Source: Anaerolineae bacterium
Lineage (GTDB): Bacteria > Chloroflexota > Anaerolineae > Aggregatilineales > Phototrophicaceae
Length of the DNA: 54,824 nucleotides
Direction: 5' to 3'
Assembly: GCA_022820125.1 (NCBI GenBank)
Contig: JAJEGA010000093.1
Coordinates: 1-54,824, forward strand
The notes under the pieces are model-generated. The model worked only from the letters and a program-made list of their open reading frames with translations. It had not been told where the DNA came from and made no database searches. Below, one piece after another: positions 41,783-50,727 of the stretch (the stretch's first letter is position 1; each line of letters begins with the position of its first letter). Made by a program: the position numbers and the translations under genes.

Positions 41783-42769
41783 TTAGAAACGCCGGTCCAG
41801 TTCGCTGATATCCAGATTGCCGCCGGCGGTCGCCACCAGCGCGGCCGCCCCGACGAGCGCCACATCATCGCCCAGCGCCGCTTGTTCAATGCGAAGATTT
41901 TCCGTATATGCGTCATCCATCACATGCGCTTGAACCGTTCGCCGCAGCGGCTCGAAGAGCAGGTCGCCTGTTTTGGTCACGCCGCCGCCGACCACGATGA
42001 CCTCGGGATTGAACAGGTGCAAGATGGAAACAATGCCCAAGCCAATGATGCGGCCCGCATACGCGAGCTGCTTGATGGCCAGCCGGTCGCCATTCGCCGC
42101 CGCCATACCGGCAGCCTTGGCGTCAATACGGCTCAGATCGCCTTCGACCAAGTCTGTCACAGCCGATTGTTCGCCACCTTGTATTAAGCGTTTGATTCGG
42201 CGCGCAATCGCCGGACCGGCAGCTTCCAACTCAACCGAGGAGACGCTTCCGTTTTCCAGCACGATGGGGATATGCCCGAACTCGGCTGCCAAGCCCTCGC
42301 GCCCCAGAAGCAGTTTGCCGTCGCAGATTATGCCGGCGCCGATGCCGGTGCTGACCGTGATATAGGTCACGTGCCGGCAACCTTGCGCGGCGCCCTTGGA
42401 GGCCTCGGCGAGCGCCGCCACGTTGGCGTCATTGCCGATATACACCGGCACATTGAATTCCGCCTCCATGATGTCTCGCAGCGGCACATCCAGCCAGCCG
42501 TGCAAATTGGGCGGCGCGACGATAACGCCAGTGAAGGGGTTCAATGGTCCCGGCGACGAGATGCCAATGCCCAAAACATCGTCAGCAGGGGCCGGCAAGA
42601 CCTTGCGGATATAGGCTTTCATGCGCTCAATGGTGGGCTGTGGGCCCAGCTCGGCTCTTGTCAAAGTGTTTTCGCGCCGCAGCAGATTCAGCTTCAGATC
42701 GTAACGGGCGGCGCGAATCTGCGTTCCGCCTAAATCGACAGCGATGATTTGCTCGCCCACGGTTTCCAT
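41783..42769 (-). CDS. ROK-family sugar kinase-like protein lacking the zinc motif
   Basis: A 328-aa cytoplasmic protein of the ROK family (glucokinase, N-acetylhexosamine kinases). The ATP loop D-L-G-G-T-Q (12-17), catalytic Asp114 in I-G-N-D-A-N-V-A-A-L, the T-V-S-T-G-I-G-A-G-I stretch (138-147) and His166 in E-F-G-H-I-P are present. Where the family has a three-cysteine zinc motif (C-G-C-G-x-x-G-C-x-E), this protein reads E-N-G-S-V-S-S-V-E-L-E (172-182) with no cysteine. It is probably still a kinase, since the active-site residues remain, but stability or substrate may differ. No DNA-binding domain is present, so it is not a ROK repressor. Confidence 0.85.
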   Translation of the reverse strand: METVGEQIIAVDLGGTQIRAARYDLKLNLLRRENTLTRAELGPQPTIERMKAYIRKVLPAPADDVLGIGISSPGPLNPFTGVIVAPPNLHGWLDVPLRDIMEAEFNVPVYIGNDANVAALAEASKGAAQGCRHVTYITVSTGIGAGIICDGKLLLGREGLAAEFGHIPIVLENGSVSSVELEAAGPAIARRIKRLIQGGEQSAVTDLVEGDLSRIDAKAAGMAAANGDRLAIKQLAYAGRIIGLGIVSILHLFNPEVIVVGGGVTKTGDLLFEPLRRTVQAHVMDDAYTENLRIEQAALGDDVALVGAAALVATAGGNLDISELDRRF

Positions 42770-42865
42770 TTCCGAATCCGGTAAAAGCCAAGCTGAAGTC
42801 TATGGTCCCTTTGAGCTTTCGCATCGGCGCAATTGGCAACTGCCCGCGCCAGACGACCAGGCAAC

Positions 42866-42894
42866 TTGTAGCCAATAATTGACGCTGATAGAAT
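42866..42894 (+). promoter_or_regulatory. Promoter for mutS with extended -10
   Basis: TTGTAG (42866-42871), a 17-base spacer and TAGAAT (42889-42894) directly preceded by TGA. The start of transcription would be near 42901, about 48 bases before ATG 42949. Confidence 0.55.
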
Positions 42895-42948
42895 AACATG
42901 GAATCGCCTTTGATTTAAGTCGGTTGAGAATAGCGGCTGCGCCTGAAT

Positions 42949-45552
42949 ATGGCTCGTGCAACGCCCATGCGGCGGCAATATCTGGAAATCAAAAGCCAGT
43001 ATCCCGATTGCATACTGATGTTTCGCATGGGCGACTTCTACGAGATGTTTGACGATGACGCCGAAGTGGCGGCGCGCGAGCTGGACATCACCCTGACATC
43101 GCGCGCGCATCGCAAAGGCGGCGAGAAGATCCCGATGGCGGGTGTGCCGTACCACGCGGTGGACGGCTATATCGCCCGATTGATTGAGAAAGGATTCCAC
43201 GTCGCCGTTTGCGATCAGGTGACCGAGCCCGGCGGGCGCGGCATCGTCGAGCGCGAGGTGACGCGCGTTATGACCCCGGGCACCGTCGTCGATCCGGCGC
43301 TGCTGGAGGAGGGCAAAGCCAATTACCTGATGGGCATCTTGCCGGTCGGCGATGTTGAATCGGGCGAGTGGAATCGGGCTGGCATTGCCTTCGCCGATGT
43401 TTCCACTGGCGAATTCAGCGCGACTCAGTTCAGCGGCGACAATGTTGGCATGCGCGTGTTTGAAGAGCTCTCCCGCGTGGAGCCGCGCGAAGTCATTATG
43501 CCAGAGAGCTGGGTCGACCGTGGCGTCACCCTGCCCGCCGGCATCCATCTCAGTGCGGCTCAAGATTGGACCTTCGAATACGCCGGCGCCGAGCAACTGC
43601 TCTGCGATCACTTTCGCGTCGGGACGCTCGACGGCTTCGGCTTGGGCGATCGTCATGATGCTGTTGCCGCTGCCGGCGGCGTCCTTCAGTATCTGCGCGC
43701 GACCCAGAAGCAATCGATCGATCAACTCGCGACGATTCGGTCCTACTCAACAGACGCCTTCATGGTGCTGGATCAATTTACCCGGCGCAACCTCGAGCTT
43801 ATGTCCACCATCCGCCAGGGCAAGACCAAGGGCAGCCTGCTGGGCATTCTCAATCGGACGGCGACCCCGATCGGCGCGCGGCTGCTGCGCGCTTGGCTCA
43901 GTCAGCCGCTGCTGGAAATCGGCCGCCTTAACGCAAGGCTGAACGCCGTTGAAGCTTTCGTAAGCGGCGATATTCTGCGCGAGGAGTTGACCGCGGAGCT
44001 CAAACAGGTCGGCGATATTGAGCGGCTTACCCAGCGAATCGCCATCGGAAAAGTGGGACCGCGCGATTTGATCGGCTTGAAAGGCGCCCTCGCGGTCGTG
44101 CCGCGCCTGCGCGAATTGATTGGCGAGCTGCCAAGCCTTGGCGCGATCGTGGAACGGCTCGATCCCTGTGAGGACGTCTTCAAGCTGATTGCCTCCGCCA
44201 TTGATGAAGAAGCGCCGGCCGCCTTGAACGCCATCGGTGTGATTCGCCAAGGATTCTCAAGCGAGTTGGACGATATCATGACGTCTTCGCAAGGCGCGCG
44301 CGATTGGATCGCCAACCTCGAATCGCATGAAAGGCGCCGCGCCGGCATCGCCAGCCTCAAGGTCAGCTACAACAAGGTCTTCGGTTATTACATCGAAGTG
44401 ACGAATGCGCATGCCGACAAGGTGCCTGCGCATTATGTGCGCAAGCAGACGCTGGTAAATGCCGAGCGCTATATCACGCCGGAGCTTAAAGAATACGAAA
44501 CGCGCGTGCTCAATGCCGAAGAAGAAATCCTGGAGGCCCAGCGCGAACTCTTCGCCGATGTCTGCCGGCAAATCGCGACATGTCAGGAGCGCCTGCTCAC
44601 AACCGCGCGCGCCATCGCGCATTTGGATGTCTTCCTGTCGCTGGCGACGGTCGCCGTCCGAGAAGGTTATACCCGTCCGCAATTGACCGAAGACAGCGTC
44701 CTTGAAATTCAGGCGGGCCGGCATCCGGTGGTTGAGAAGCTCTTGGAGAGCTCGACGCGCTATGTGGCGAATGACAGCCATCTCGATTTGGCATCGCGGA
44801 TTCATATCATCACTGGTCCAAATATGTCGGGCAAATCAACCTATATTCGGCAAGTGGCGATCATCACGCTGATGGCGCAGATTGGCAGCTTTGTGCCGGC
44901 CGATTCGGCGACCATCGGATTGGTCGATCGCATCTTCGCCCGCATTGGCGCCCAGGATGAAATCCACGCCGGGCAGAGCACATTCATGGTCGAAATGGTG
45001 GAGACGGCGCGCTTGCTCTCCGGCAGCAGCCCGCGCAGCCTGCTGGTCCTCGATGAAATCGGCCGCGGCACCTCAACCTATGATGGCTTGGCGATCGCCC
45101 GTTCCGTCATTGAATATATTCACAACAATCCACGGCTCAATTGCCGGACGCTATTCGCGACGCATTATCATGAACTGACCGAGCTGCCCAATATCCTGCC
45201 GCGCAGCGCCAACTTCAATGTCGCTGTGGCCGAGCAGGGCGATGAAGTTGTTTTCCTGCATCGCGTTGCGCCGGGCGGCGCCGACCAAAGTTATGGCGTG
45301 CATGTGGCGCAGCTGGCCGGCATGCCGCGCTCCGTGGTAGACCGGGCGCGAGAATTGCTATTCCAGCTTGAAGCCGGCGGCAGTGATTTCTCGCTGCTCA
45401 AACCGGCGCCGCAGCATCAGCAGCTCAGCTTCTTTGATACGCCGGAGAATCCAGCCCTGGGCGAGTTGCGCTCCCTGGAAGTTGATGGGCTCAGCCCGCT
45501 GGAAGCTTTGACCAAACTCTACGAGCTCAAGCGCATGGTGGCGGAGGCTTAG
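42949..45552 (+). CDS. mutS: DNA mismatch repair protein MutS
   Basis: An 867-aa mismatch sensor. The mismatch-reading motif F-R-M-G-D-F-Y-E-M-F (25-34) contains the Phe-X-Glu wedge, so this is MutS1-type. The core and clamp domains follow, and the ATPase has Walker A G-P-N-M-S-G-K-S-T (623-631), S-T-F-M-V-E-M near 681-687, Walker B L-L-V-L-D-E-I-G-R-G-T-S-T near 699-711 and A-T-H-Y-H-E-L near 737. Length is normal. No mutL gene is adjacent. The sulfotransferase gene starts on the base after its stop codon. Confidence 0.96.
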   Translation: MARATPMRRQYLEIKSQYPDCILMFRMGDFYEMFDDDAEVAARELDITLTSRAHRKGGEKIPMAGVPYHAVDGYIARLIEKGFHVAVCDQVTEPGGRGIVEREVTRVMTPGTVVDPALLEEGKANYLMGILPVGDVESGEWNRAGIAFADVSTGEFSATQFSGDNVGMRVFEELSRVEPREVIMPESWVDRGVTLPAGIHLSAAQDWTFEYAGAEQLLCDHFRVGTLDGFGLGDRHDAVAAAGGVLQYLRATQKQSIDQLATIRSYSTDAFMVLDQFTRRNLELMSTIRQGKTKGSLLGILNRTATPIGARLLRAWLSQPLLEIGRLNARLNAVEAFVSGDILREELTAELKQVGDIERLTQRIAIGKVGPRDLIGLKGALAVVPRLRELIGELPSLGAIVERLDPCEDVFKLIASAIDEEAPAALNAIGVIRQGFSSELDDIMTSSQGARDWIANLESHERRRAGIASLKVSYNKVFGYYIEVTNAHADKVPAHYVRKQTLVNAERYITPELKEYETRVLNAEEEILEAQRELFADVCRQIATCQERLLTTARAIAHLDVFLSLATVAVREGYTRPQLTEDSVLEIQAGRHPVVEKLLESSTRYVANDSHLDLASRIHIITGPNMSGKSTYIRQVAIITLMAQIGSFVPADSATIGLVDRIFARIGAQDEIHAGQSTFMVEMVETARLLSGSSPRSLLVLDEIGRGTSTYDGLAIARSVIEYIHNNPRLNCRTLFATHYHELTELPNILPRSANFNVAVAEQGDEVVFLHRVAPGGADQSYGVHVAQLAGMPRSVVDRARELLFQLEAGGSDFSLLKPAPQHQQLSFFDTPENPALGELRSLEVDGLSPLEALTKLYELKRMVAEA

Positions 45553-46341
45553 GTGTTTTTCGCCAATACGATTGTCGTCGCCAGCCACCGCCGCTCTGGT
45601 ATGCGCTGGACGATTGACGCGCTGCGGCATAATAGCCGGGACATCAACGATTCGTACATGTCGCTTGAGCAAATGCGCGCCGACAACGACGCGGCAATTC
45701 CTCTTTCTACGTTTCGCCGCCAATTGCTGAATATGGATGGCCGCGTGCTGATCAACGTGCATGATTTGCCCGCCGCCGATAGCTGGAAAGGCTTGGACGA
45801 GCGCCTGTTCGCGCGCACTGTATTGCAGCACTCGCCGACGATTTATGTGCATCGGGACGGCCGCGATGTCATGGTTTCGCTCTATTACTATATGCAGTCC
45901 TTCAGTGAGACCGTGCGCCATCAATCCTTTTCCCAGTTTCTCCGCGGTGAAGCGGCGTCGGATGGCGAAGCATCGGCTTTGAGCCGCCCCGGCTATTGGG
46001 CTTATCACGTTGAGTGCTGGATGAAAAAGGAGAACTTGCTGGCCATCGCTTATGCCGATCTGGAGACGAACTATGAAGCGACCCTGCGCAAGCTGGCTTC
46101 CTTCCTTCAGGTGGAAGTCGACGAAAACCTGCGTCCGCTCTCCATGCCGGGGCCCGTAGAAAATGAAGCGATTCTTGGCGTCATGCTGGACCGGCTGGGC
46201 TTGCGGCGCCGGCGAAACGCCAATCTCGATCAAGCTCGCGTCGGCAAAAGCGGAGACTGGCGCAAGTTGTTCGACAGGCGCGATCGCGAGTTTTTCATGA
46301 ATGAAGCCGGCGCCGCCATGGAGCGGATGGGTTACGTCTAG
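45553..46341 (+). CDS. Sulfotransferase-domain protein
   Basis: A 262-aa cytoplasmic protein of the PAPS-dependent sulfotransferase superfamily. The 5'-phosphosulfate loop is S-H-R-R-S-G-M-R-W-T (11-20; usually P-K-S-G-T-T-W). The 3'-phosphate motif I-Y-V-H-R-D-G-R-D-V-M-V-S (about 97-109) is clear, and the C-terminal R-V-G-K-S-G-D-W-R-K-L-F (229-240) is the conserved K-G-x-x-G-D-W-K box. Acceptor unknown; small-molecule or glycan acceptors are typical. It starts at GTG 45553 immediately after the mutS stop, with GGAGG (45543-45547) inside the end of mutS, so translation is coupled. The functional link to mutS is not obvious. Confidence 0.82.
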   Translation: MFFANTIVVASHRRSGMRWTIDALRHNSRDINDSYMSLEQMRADNDAAIPLSTFRRQLLNMDGRVLINVHDLPAADSWKGLDERLFARTVLQHSPTIYVHRDGRDVMVSLYYYMQSFSETVRHQSFSQFLRGEAASDGEASALSRPGYWAYHVECWMKKENLLAIAYADLETNYEATLRKLASFLQVEVDENLRPLSMPGPVENEAILGVMLDRLGLRRRRNANLDQARVGKSGDWRKLFDRRDREFFMNEAGAAMERMGYV

Positions 46342-46424
46342 TCGCCGTTTCACCGCCTTAGGCAATCGGGCGACCCGTCTACTTGGCTGGGTTGCGCCTG
46401 CCGCGTCTCTCAGGCGCGCCTAGC

Positions 46425-47798
46425 TCAGGGTCCGGCCCAGTAAGTCGAAGCGCCGACCGTAATCATTTGATAGATTTCGGCGCACAGCGTCAGCGTCATC
46501 AAGGCATAGACCAGCTTAAACAGCCCAATGTCTCGCCCTCGGATATTGACGCGCAGGCTCTGTATACGCGGATGATGCGTGACTAGCCCGGTAATCCATA
46601 GGAAAGGGATCAACAGCGACAGCACCGTTCTGGCGCCGCGAATGATGATGGGCATATACCAGGCGTAGGAAATGAAGTAGACCGCGCAGAAAGCGGCTGC
46701 GAAGACTGCGACTTGCATGTTCTTATCGCTGAGGCGCAGCCCCTTGCCGCTGGCTATCAGCGCCAAGCTGCCCGCCAGGACGAGCAGCCCCAAGCCAACC
46801 TGCCCGCAATAACCGTATGCGTAGAGAAATGGCGCATCAATCTGACAGGCGCTCTTGAAGATTGTGGCGGCGCCGTCTCGGAATCGATTAAGCATGTCCT
46901 GCGCCGTGTGCTCATCGAGATACTTTTGCAGCGAAGGAATTTCTTCGTCCGGCAGGTCGGGCCAGCCCAGGTGGTCGCCCGCACCCAGCGTGCCCGCTTT
47001 GGCTTCCTCCCAGGAGTCATACCAGATATAGAAGGTCGTGTTGACATTGTAAAAGTAACTGCCGTATTTCGCCTTGCTCTCTAGGAGGTATGGCGCGAGC
47101 AGCAGCAAGAAGGCCAGAATCGGCGCAATCGTCGAAAAAATCAGGGCTTTTGCGTCGGCCGCCTGGAAGTCGCGATTGCGTATCTTCGCCAAGACCAGCG
47201 CCCCATAGCTAAATGCAAATATAAACAGAGCCGGCATTGCGCTCGCCTTTGTGTATTGGCACAAGGCGAACATCGCGCCCAGAGCAAGGCTCTTGGTTCT
47301 GCTGGGCGCCTTTATCGTATTGATTGACAATATGAAAGTGAAGCCAAACAGGGTGTAAAACAGGAGCTCGGTTTGAAAAAAGGGCGACTTGATCGCGAAA
47401 ACAATTAGCGCAAGCAGCAGCAATGCGTAAGCGGCGTAGAGCTTGGAAAAGCGGCTGAAGAATACATAGCCGAGGACGGCGATACAGACGATGGAGAGGA
47501 CAATATTAAGGCGCTTCCCCTGCTGGAAAAACGCTTCCGGCGACAAATCCGGCGAATAAAAGAGCGCCTGCAGAAAGGGATAAAGCGGCATCCGATTGCG
47601 ATCGCCAGTATAGGCGAAGCGCGTTTCGTATGCCTTGATCGCCGCGTCCATATAGGCGCTTTGATCCGTATACCGCATATTGTGATTCTTGACGCTCTGC
47701 GTCAGCGCGATGTGCAGATAAGCGGCGAGGCATACCAAGACAATAGCGACTGCCAACGCAGCGCAGGCGAGCCGTCGCATTGGTCTGTCTTGCAGCAT
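46425..47798 (-). CDS. GT-C-like polytopic membrane protein (putative glycosyltransferase)
   Basis: 457 aa with about 11-12 hydrophobic helices. After the first helix the loop reads N-M-R-Y-T-D-Q-S-A-Y-M-D-A-A (about 39-52) and later R-N-R-M-P-L-Y-P-F-L (about 67-76), the acidic-residue and R-x-P-L-Y-P pattern of GT-C enzymes of the PMT/ArnT-like (glycosyltransferase 39) superfamily, which use polyprenyl-phosphate sugars. Donor and acceptor unknown. It begins one base after the DUF1385 gene ends, so translation is probably coupled. It is convergent with the mutS-sulfotransferase pair. Confidence 0.68.
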   Translation of the reverse strand: MLQDRPMRRLACAALAVAIVLVCLAAYLHIALTQSVKNHNMRYTDQSAYMDAAIKAYETRFAYTGDRNRMPLYPFLQALFYSPDLSPEAFFQQGKRLNIVLSIVCIAVLGYVFFSRFSKLYAAYALLLLALIVFAIKSPFFQTELLFYTLFGFTFILSINTIKAPSRTKSLALGAMFALCQYTKASAMPALFIFAFSYGALVLAKIRNRDFQAADAKALIFSTIAPILAFLLLLAPYLLESKAKYGSYFYNVNTTFYIWYDSWEEAKAGTLGAGDHLGWPDLPDEEIPSLQKYLDEHTAQDMLNRFRDGAATIFKSACQIDAPFLYAYGYCGQVGLGLLVLAGSLALIASGKGLRLSDKNMQVAVFAAAFCAVYFISYAWYMPIIIRGARTVLSLLIPFLWITGLVTHHPRIQSLRVNIRGRDIGLFKLVYALMTLTLCAEIYQMITVGASTYWAGP

Positions 47799-47799
47799 G

Positions 47800-48876
47800 C
47801 TATTCGTTAGTAAAGCCCAGCGCCGCTTCCGGCCGCGGTTCAGGTATCTCAGCTTCTTCTTCTCGCATGATGCCTTCGGAGAGCAATACGCGCTTGAAAG
47901 ATACGATGGCTACTTCAATCATGTCCAGGCTCGGCTCGTTGGTGGTCAAGTGCTGCAGCGCCAAATTGGGCTGGATCATGAAACGGATCCAGGGCTTCTC
48001 GAGGTTGGATGCGGTGTATTTCAAGAACTCGTAAGCGACGCCGGCGATGACCGGGATGAAGAGCACGCGTGAGAGAATCAGCAGCGCGAAGGGCGGGCGC
48101 CCAATCAGGGAAAAGAGCATGACGCTCACAAATACCACCGTCAGCAAAAAGGCGGTTCCACAGCGCGGATGCTCAATCGCGTGGCGGCTGACGACCTCCG
48201 GCAGCAGTTCGTCGCCGGCTTCATACGCGTTGATCGTCTTATGCTCCGCGCCGTGATAGGCGAAAATTCGGCGGCCGTCTTTCGTCCGCCCGACGAACCA
48301 GATATAAACAACCAGGATTGAAAGCTGCACCACGCCTTCGATCAAGTTGATGAGAAAGGCGTCCAGCCCAATTGGCAGCGCCTCATAAGCCAGGAAGTTC
48401 CTTCGTTCGGGCGCGACCGCGATTTCGTTGCCCTCGGCGTCAACGACGATTTCTTGCGCGACGGCGCTTAAGCCAACCAGGTTGCCGATGCCGGTCGCGG
48501 CGGCTGTGGGCAGCAGGAAGAATATGCCGACGCCGATCAGCATCGAGATCGCGATCGTCGCCCAGCCGATTGGACCGTTGAAGCTGATGTCCTCTTCTTC
48601 ATCCAGCGCGACATCGGCCGACCACATCAAGGCGCGAATGCCAAGGCCCAGCGCGTCCCACAAGCCGATGAGGCCCCGGAGGAAGGGCGTCTTGGCGATG
48701 CGCCCGCGATACAGGCGAGCGCTAAGCGGCTGCTCGTGGATGACGATCTCGCCCTTGGGATTGCGCGCGGCGACCGCCATGGAATGCGCCCCGCGCATCA
48801 TCACGCCCTCAATGACAGCTTGCCCGCCGTAAGAGAATTTCAGTTCGCCTGCTTCTCGTTTCCTGGTCGCCTGCAA
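47800..48876 (-). CDS. DUF1385 membrane protein
   Basis: 358 aa. The family start Y-G-G-Q-A-V-I-E-G-V-M-M-R-G (about 16-29) is strongly conserved, followed by A-V-A-A-R-N-P-K-G-E-I-V. Four or so hydrophobic helices occur at about 105-130, 180-200, 245-270 and 275-295, and the conserved F-A-Y-H-G-A-E-H-K-T-I-N-A-Y-E (about 209-223) is present. The biochemical function of DUF1385 proteins is not known; in Firmicutes and Chloroflexota they often lie near prfA or ribosomal genes. Here the neighbour is a GT-C-like gene, one base downstream. A G-rich AGGGGG about ten bases before ATG 48876 could be the ribosome binding site. Confidence 0.88.
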   Translation of the reverse strand: MQATRKREAGELKFSYGGQAVIEGVMMRGAHSMAVAARNPKGEIVIHEQPLSARLYRGRIAKTPFLRGLIGLWDALGLGIRALMWSADVALDEEEDISFNGPIGWATIAISMLIGVGIFFLLPTAAATGIGNLVGLSAVAQEIVVDAEGNEIAVAPERRNFLAYEALPIGLDAFLINLIEGVVQLSILVVYIWFVGRTKDGRRIFAYHGAEHKTINAYEAGDELLPEVVSRHAIEHPRCGTAFLLTVVFVSVMLFSLIGRPPFALLILSRVLFIPVIAGVAYEFLKYTASNLEKPWIRFMIQPNLALQHLTTNEPSLDMIEVAIVSFKRVLLSEGIMREEEAEIPEPRPEAALGFTNE

Positions 48877-48931
48877 ATTAACCCCCTGGGGCGCTTGAAC
48901 CCGCTCAATATACGCGGCGGGCTCGCGTCGG

Positions 48932-50662
48932 TCAAGCGGAAACCGAGCCGCGTTCGCTGGCGGCGGGGCGAATGTCTTTTAAGCGCAATTGCAGGCGGCG
49001 GCGCCCGCCCCATGTGTTGATTTCGGCGTGATAAGCGGCGTCAATCCTGCGCGGCATCCGCCTCGCCCAGCCGCCCAAGCCGAATCCGATCGCATCCGCT
49101 TGCGCGCCGCCGTCATTGGCGACCCGCAGCTTGATATGGCGGTCCTCCTCGCCAACACGGCGACAATGCAAGACGCGCAGGTCGCTCGTCATGAAGACGC
49201 CTTGTTCGTTTTCGTAGCCCGTCGGTTCAAGCAAATCGAGCTCCGCCAGCAGAGTCTCATCAAGCGCGTCAAGTTCAATTTCGCCGTCAATCCGCAGTCT
49301 GGGCGCGAGCGCTCGCCCACGCAAGGCGGCGGCCGCCTTCTGCTCTAGCGCTTGTCTCAGCGCGTCAAGATTGCGGTTTGGCACGGTAAAACCAGCCGCC
49401 ATGGCGTGCCCGCCGTGCCGCAGGAGCAGGTCGGCGCATTCATCCAAGGCGCGTGTGATATTAAACTCCGGGATGCTGCGGCAGGAGGCGCGGCTCTCCT
49501 CTGCGCCGATTTCCAGAATCACCGCCGGTCGATAATGCGCTTCGCACAGCCGGCCCGCAACCAAGCCGACGATGCCCGCCTGGATGTTTTCATCGCCAGC
49601 GAAGATCAGCGGCAGGTCACCCGCTTCAGCGACATGCTCGCTAATCGCGGCTTGCGCGCGGCGGGTCAATTGCTGCCGCTGCGCATTAAGCGATTGCAAT
49701 TCAATCGCCCGCGGCATCGCCTCATCCATCGATTCCGAGACGAGCAAGTTATAAGCCGCCATCGCCGAGCGCAGCCGTCCAGCCGCGTTGATGCGCGGTC
49801 CCAGCCCGAAGCCGATGTCGCTGGCTCTGATGCCGCCGGGCTTCAAGCGCGCCACTTTTACCAGCGCGGCGATGCCGGGCCGCCGCAATTCGTTGATTGT
49901 GTCCAAGCCGTGTTTGACCAGCCGCCGATTCAAGCCGACATTGAGCGGGATCACATCGGCGACCGTTCCCAGCGCGACCAGGTCCAGCAGATCCGATTGT
50001 CGAAAGCCGGCCGGGTATTCGTCTCTAGCGGACTCCCATCGTTGCAGCAGCAGCGCTTTTGCCAGCATGAAGGCGACGCCGACGCCAGCCAGCCGCGCTT
50101 CGCCGCCGCAATCTTCCCGCTGCGGGTTAATCACCGCCAGCGCCGGAGGCAATTCGGGACCGATGGAGTGATGATCGGTGACGATTATATCGAGCCCCCG
50201 GCGCATGCCGGCTTTGACCTCCGCGATGGACCGTATGCCGCAGTCGACCGTGACGACCAGCTTGACGCCGCGCCGCGCCAACTTCTCCAGCGCCAATGTG
50301 TTCAGCCCATAACCTTCGTCGGCGCGATCGGGAATATAGGGAATGACAGCGCCGCCCAATGCCCGCAGGGTCTGCGCCAGCAGCGCCGTCGCGCAGACGC
50401 CGTCCGCGTCAAAATCGCCATAGACGGCAATCGGCTCGCGCTCGGCAATGGCGCGGTTTATGCGGGCGACCGCGGCATCCATATCTTTCAGATTGAAGGG
50501 GTCTTCGCTGAGGGCGCCCCCGCTGACAAATTCGCGGGCGGCAGCAGGCTCTTCAAAGCCGCGATTGAATAGCAATTGCGCGAGGATTGGGCTGAATCCG
50601 CGGTAGCGCTCTAGGTGCTCGGCTGGCGCGGGCGGCGCCAGCACCCATTCCTTCTGCATCAT
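48932..50662 (-). CDS. recJ: Single-stranded-DNA-specific 5'-3' exonuclease RecJ
   Basis: A 576-aa DHH/DHHA1 nuclease used in recombination and repair. Manganese-binding motifs are Y-G-D-F-D-A-D-G-V (about 80-88), V-D-C-G-I near 139-143 and the D-H-H triad in V-T-D-H-H-S near 160-165. The DHHA1 motif G-G-H-A-M-A-A-G-F occurs near 414-422, followed by an OB-fold region. All metal ligands appear intact and length is typical. It is divergent from fmt, with 65 bases between the starts. Confidence 0.94.
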   Translation of the reverse strand: MMQKEWVLAPPAPAEHLERYRGFSPILAQLLFNRGFEEPAAAREFVSGGALSEDPFNLKDMDAAVARINRAIAEREPIAVYGDFDADGVCATALLAQTLRALGGAVIPYIPDRADEGYGLNTLALEKLARRGVKLVVTVDCGIRSIAEVKAGMRRGLDIIVTDHHSIGPELPPALAVINPQREDCGGEARLAGVGVAFMLAKALLLQRWESARDEYPAGFRQSDLLDLVALGTVADVIPLNVGLNRRLVKHGLDTINELRRPGIAALVKVARLKPGGIRASDIGFGLGPRINAAGRLRSAMAAYNLLVSESMDEAMPRAIELQSLNAQRQQLTRRAQAAISEHVAEAGDLPLIFAGDENIQAGIVGLVAGRLCEAHYRPAVILEIGAEESRASCRSIPEFNITRALDECADLLLRHGGHAMAAGFTVPNRNLDALRQALEQKAAAALRGRALAPRLRIDGEIELDALDETLLAELDLLEPTGYENEQGVFMTSDLRVLHCRRVGEEDRHIKLRVANDGGAQADAIGFGLGGWARRMPRRIDAAYHAEINTWGGRRRLQLRLKDIRPAASERGSVSA

Positions 50663-50727
50663 AGACCGCGACCGAATATTCCCCTAGAATTACTGCTCGA
50701 TACTACCATCTCGCTTTATGAGGCGCT

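Noticed and set aside
49352..50572. Long plus-strand open frame opposite recJ
   Set aside because: It mirrors recJ codons, has no recognisable motif and no ribosome binding site.
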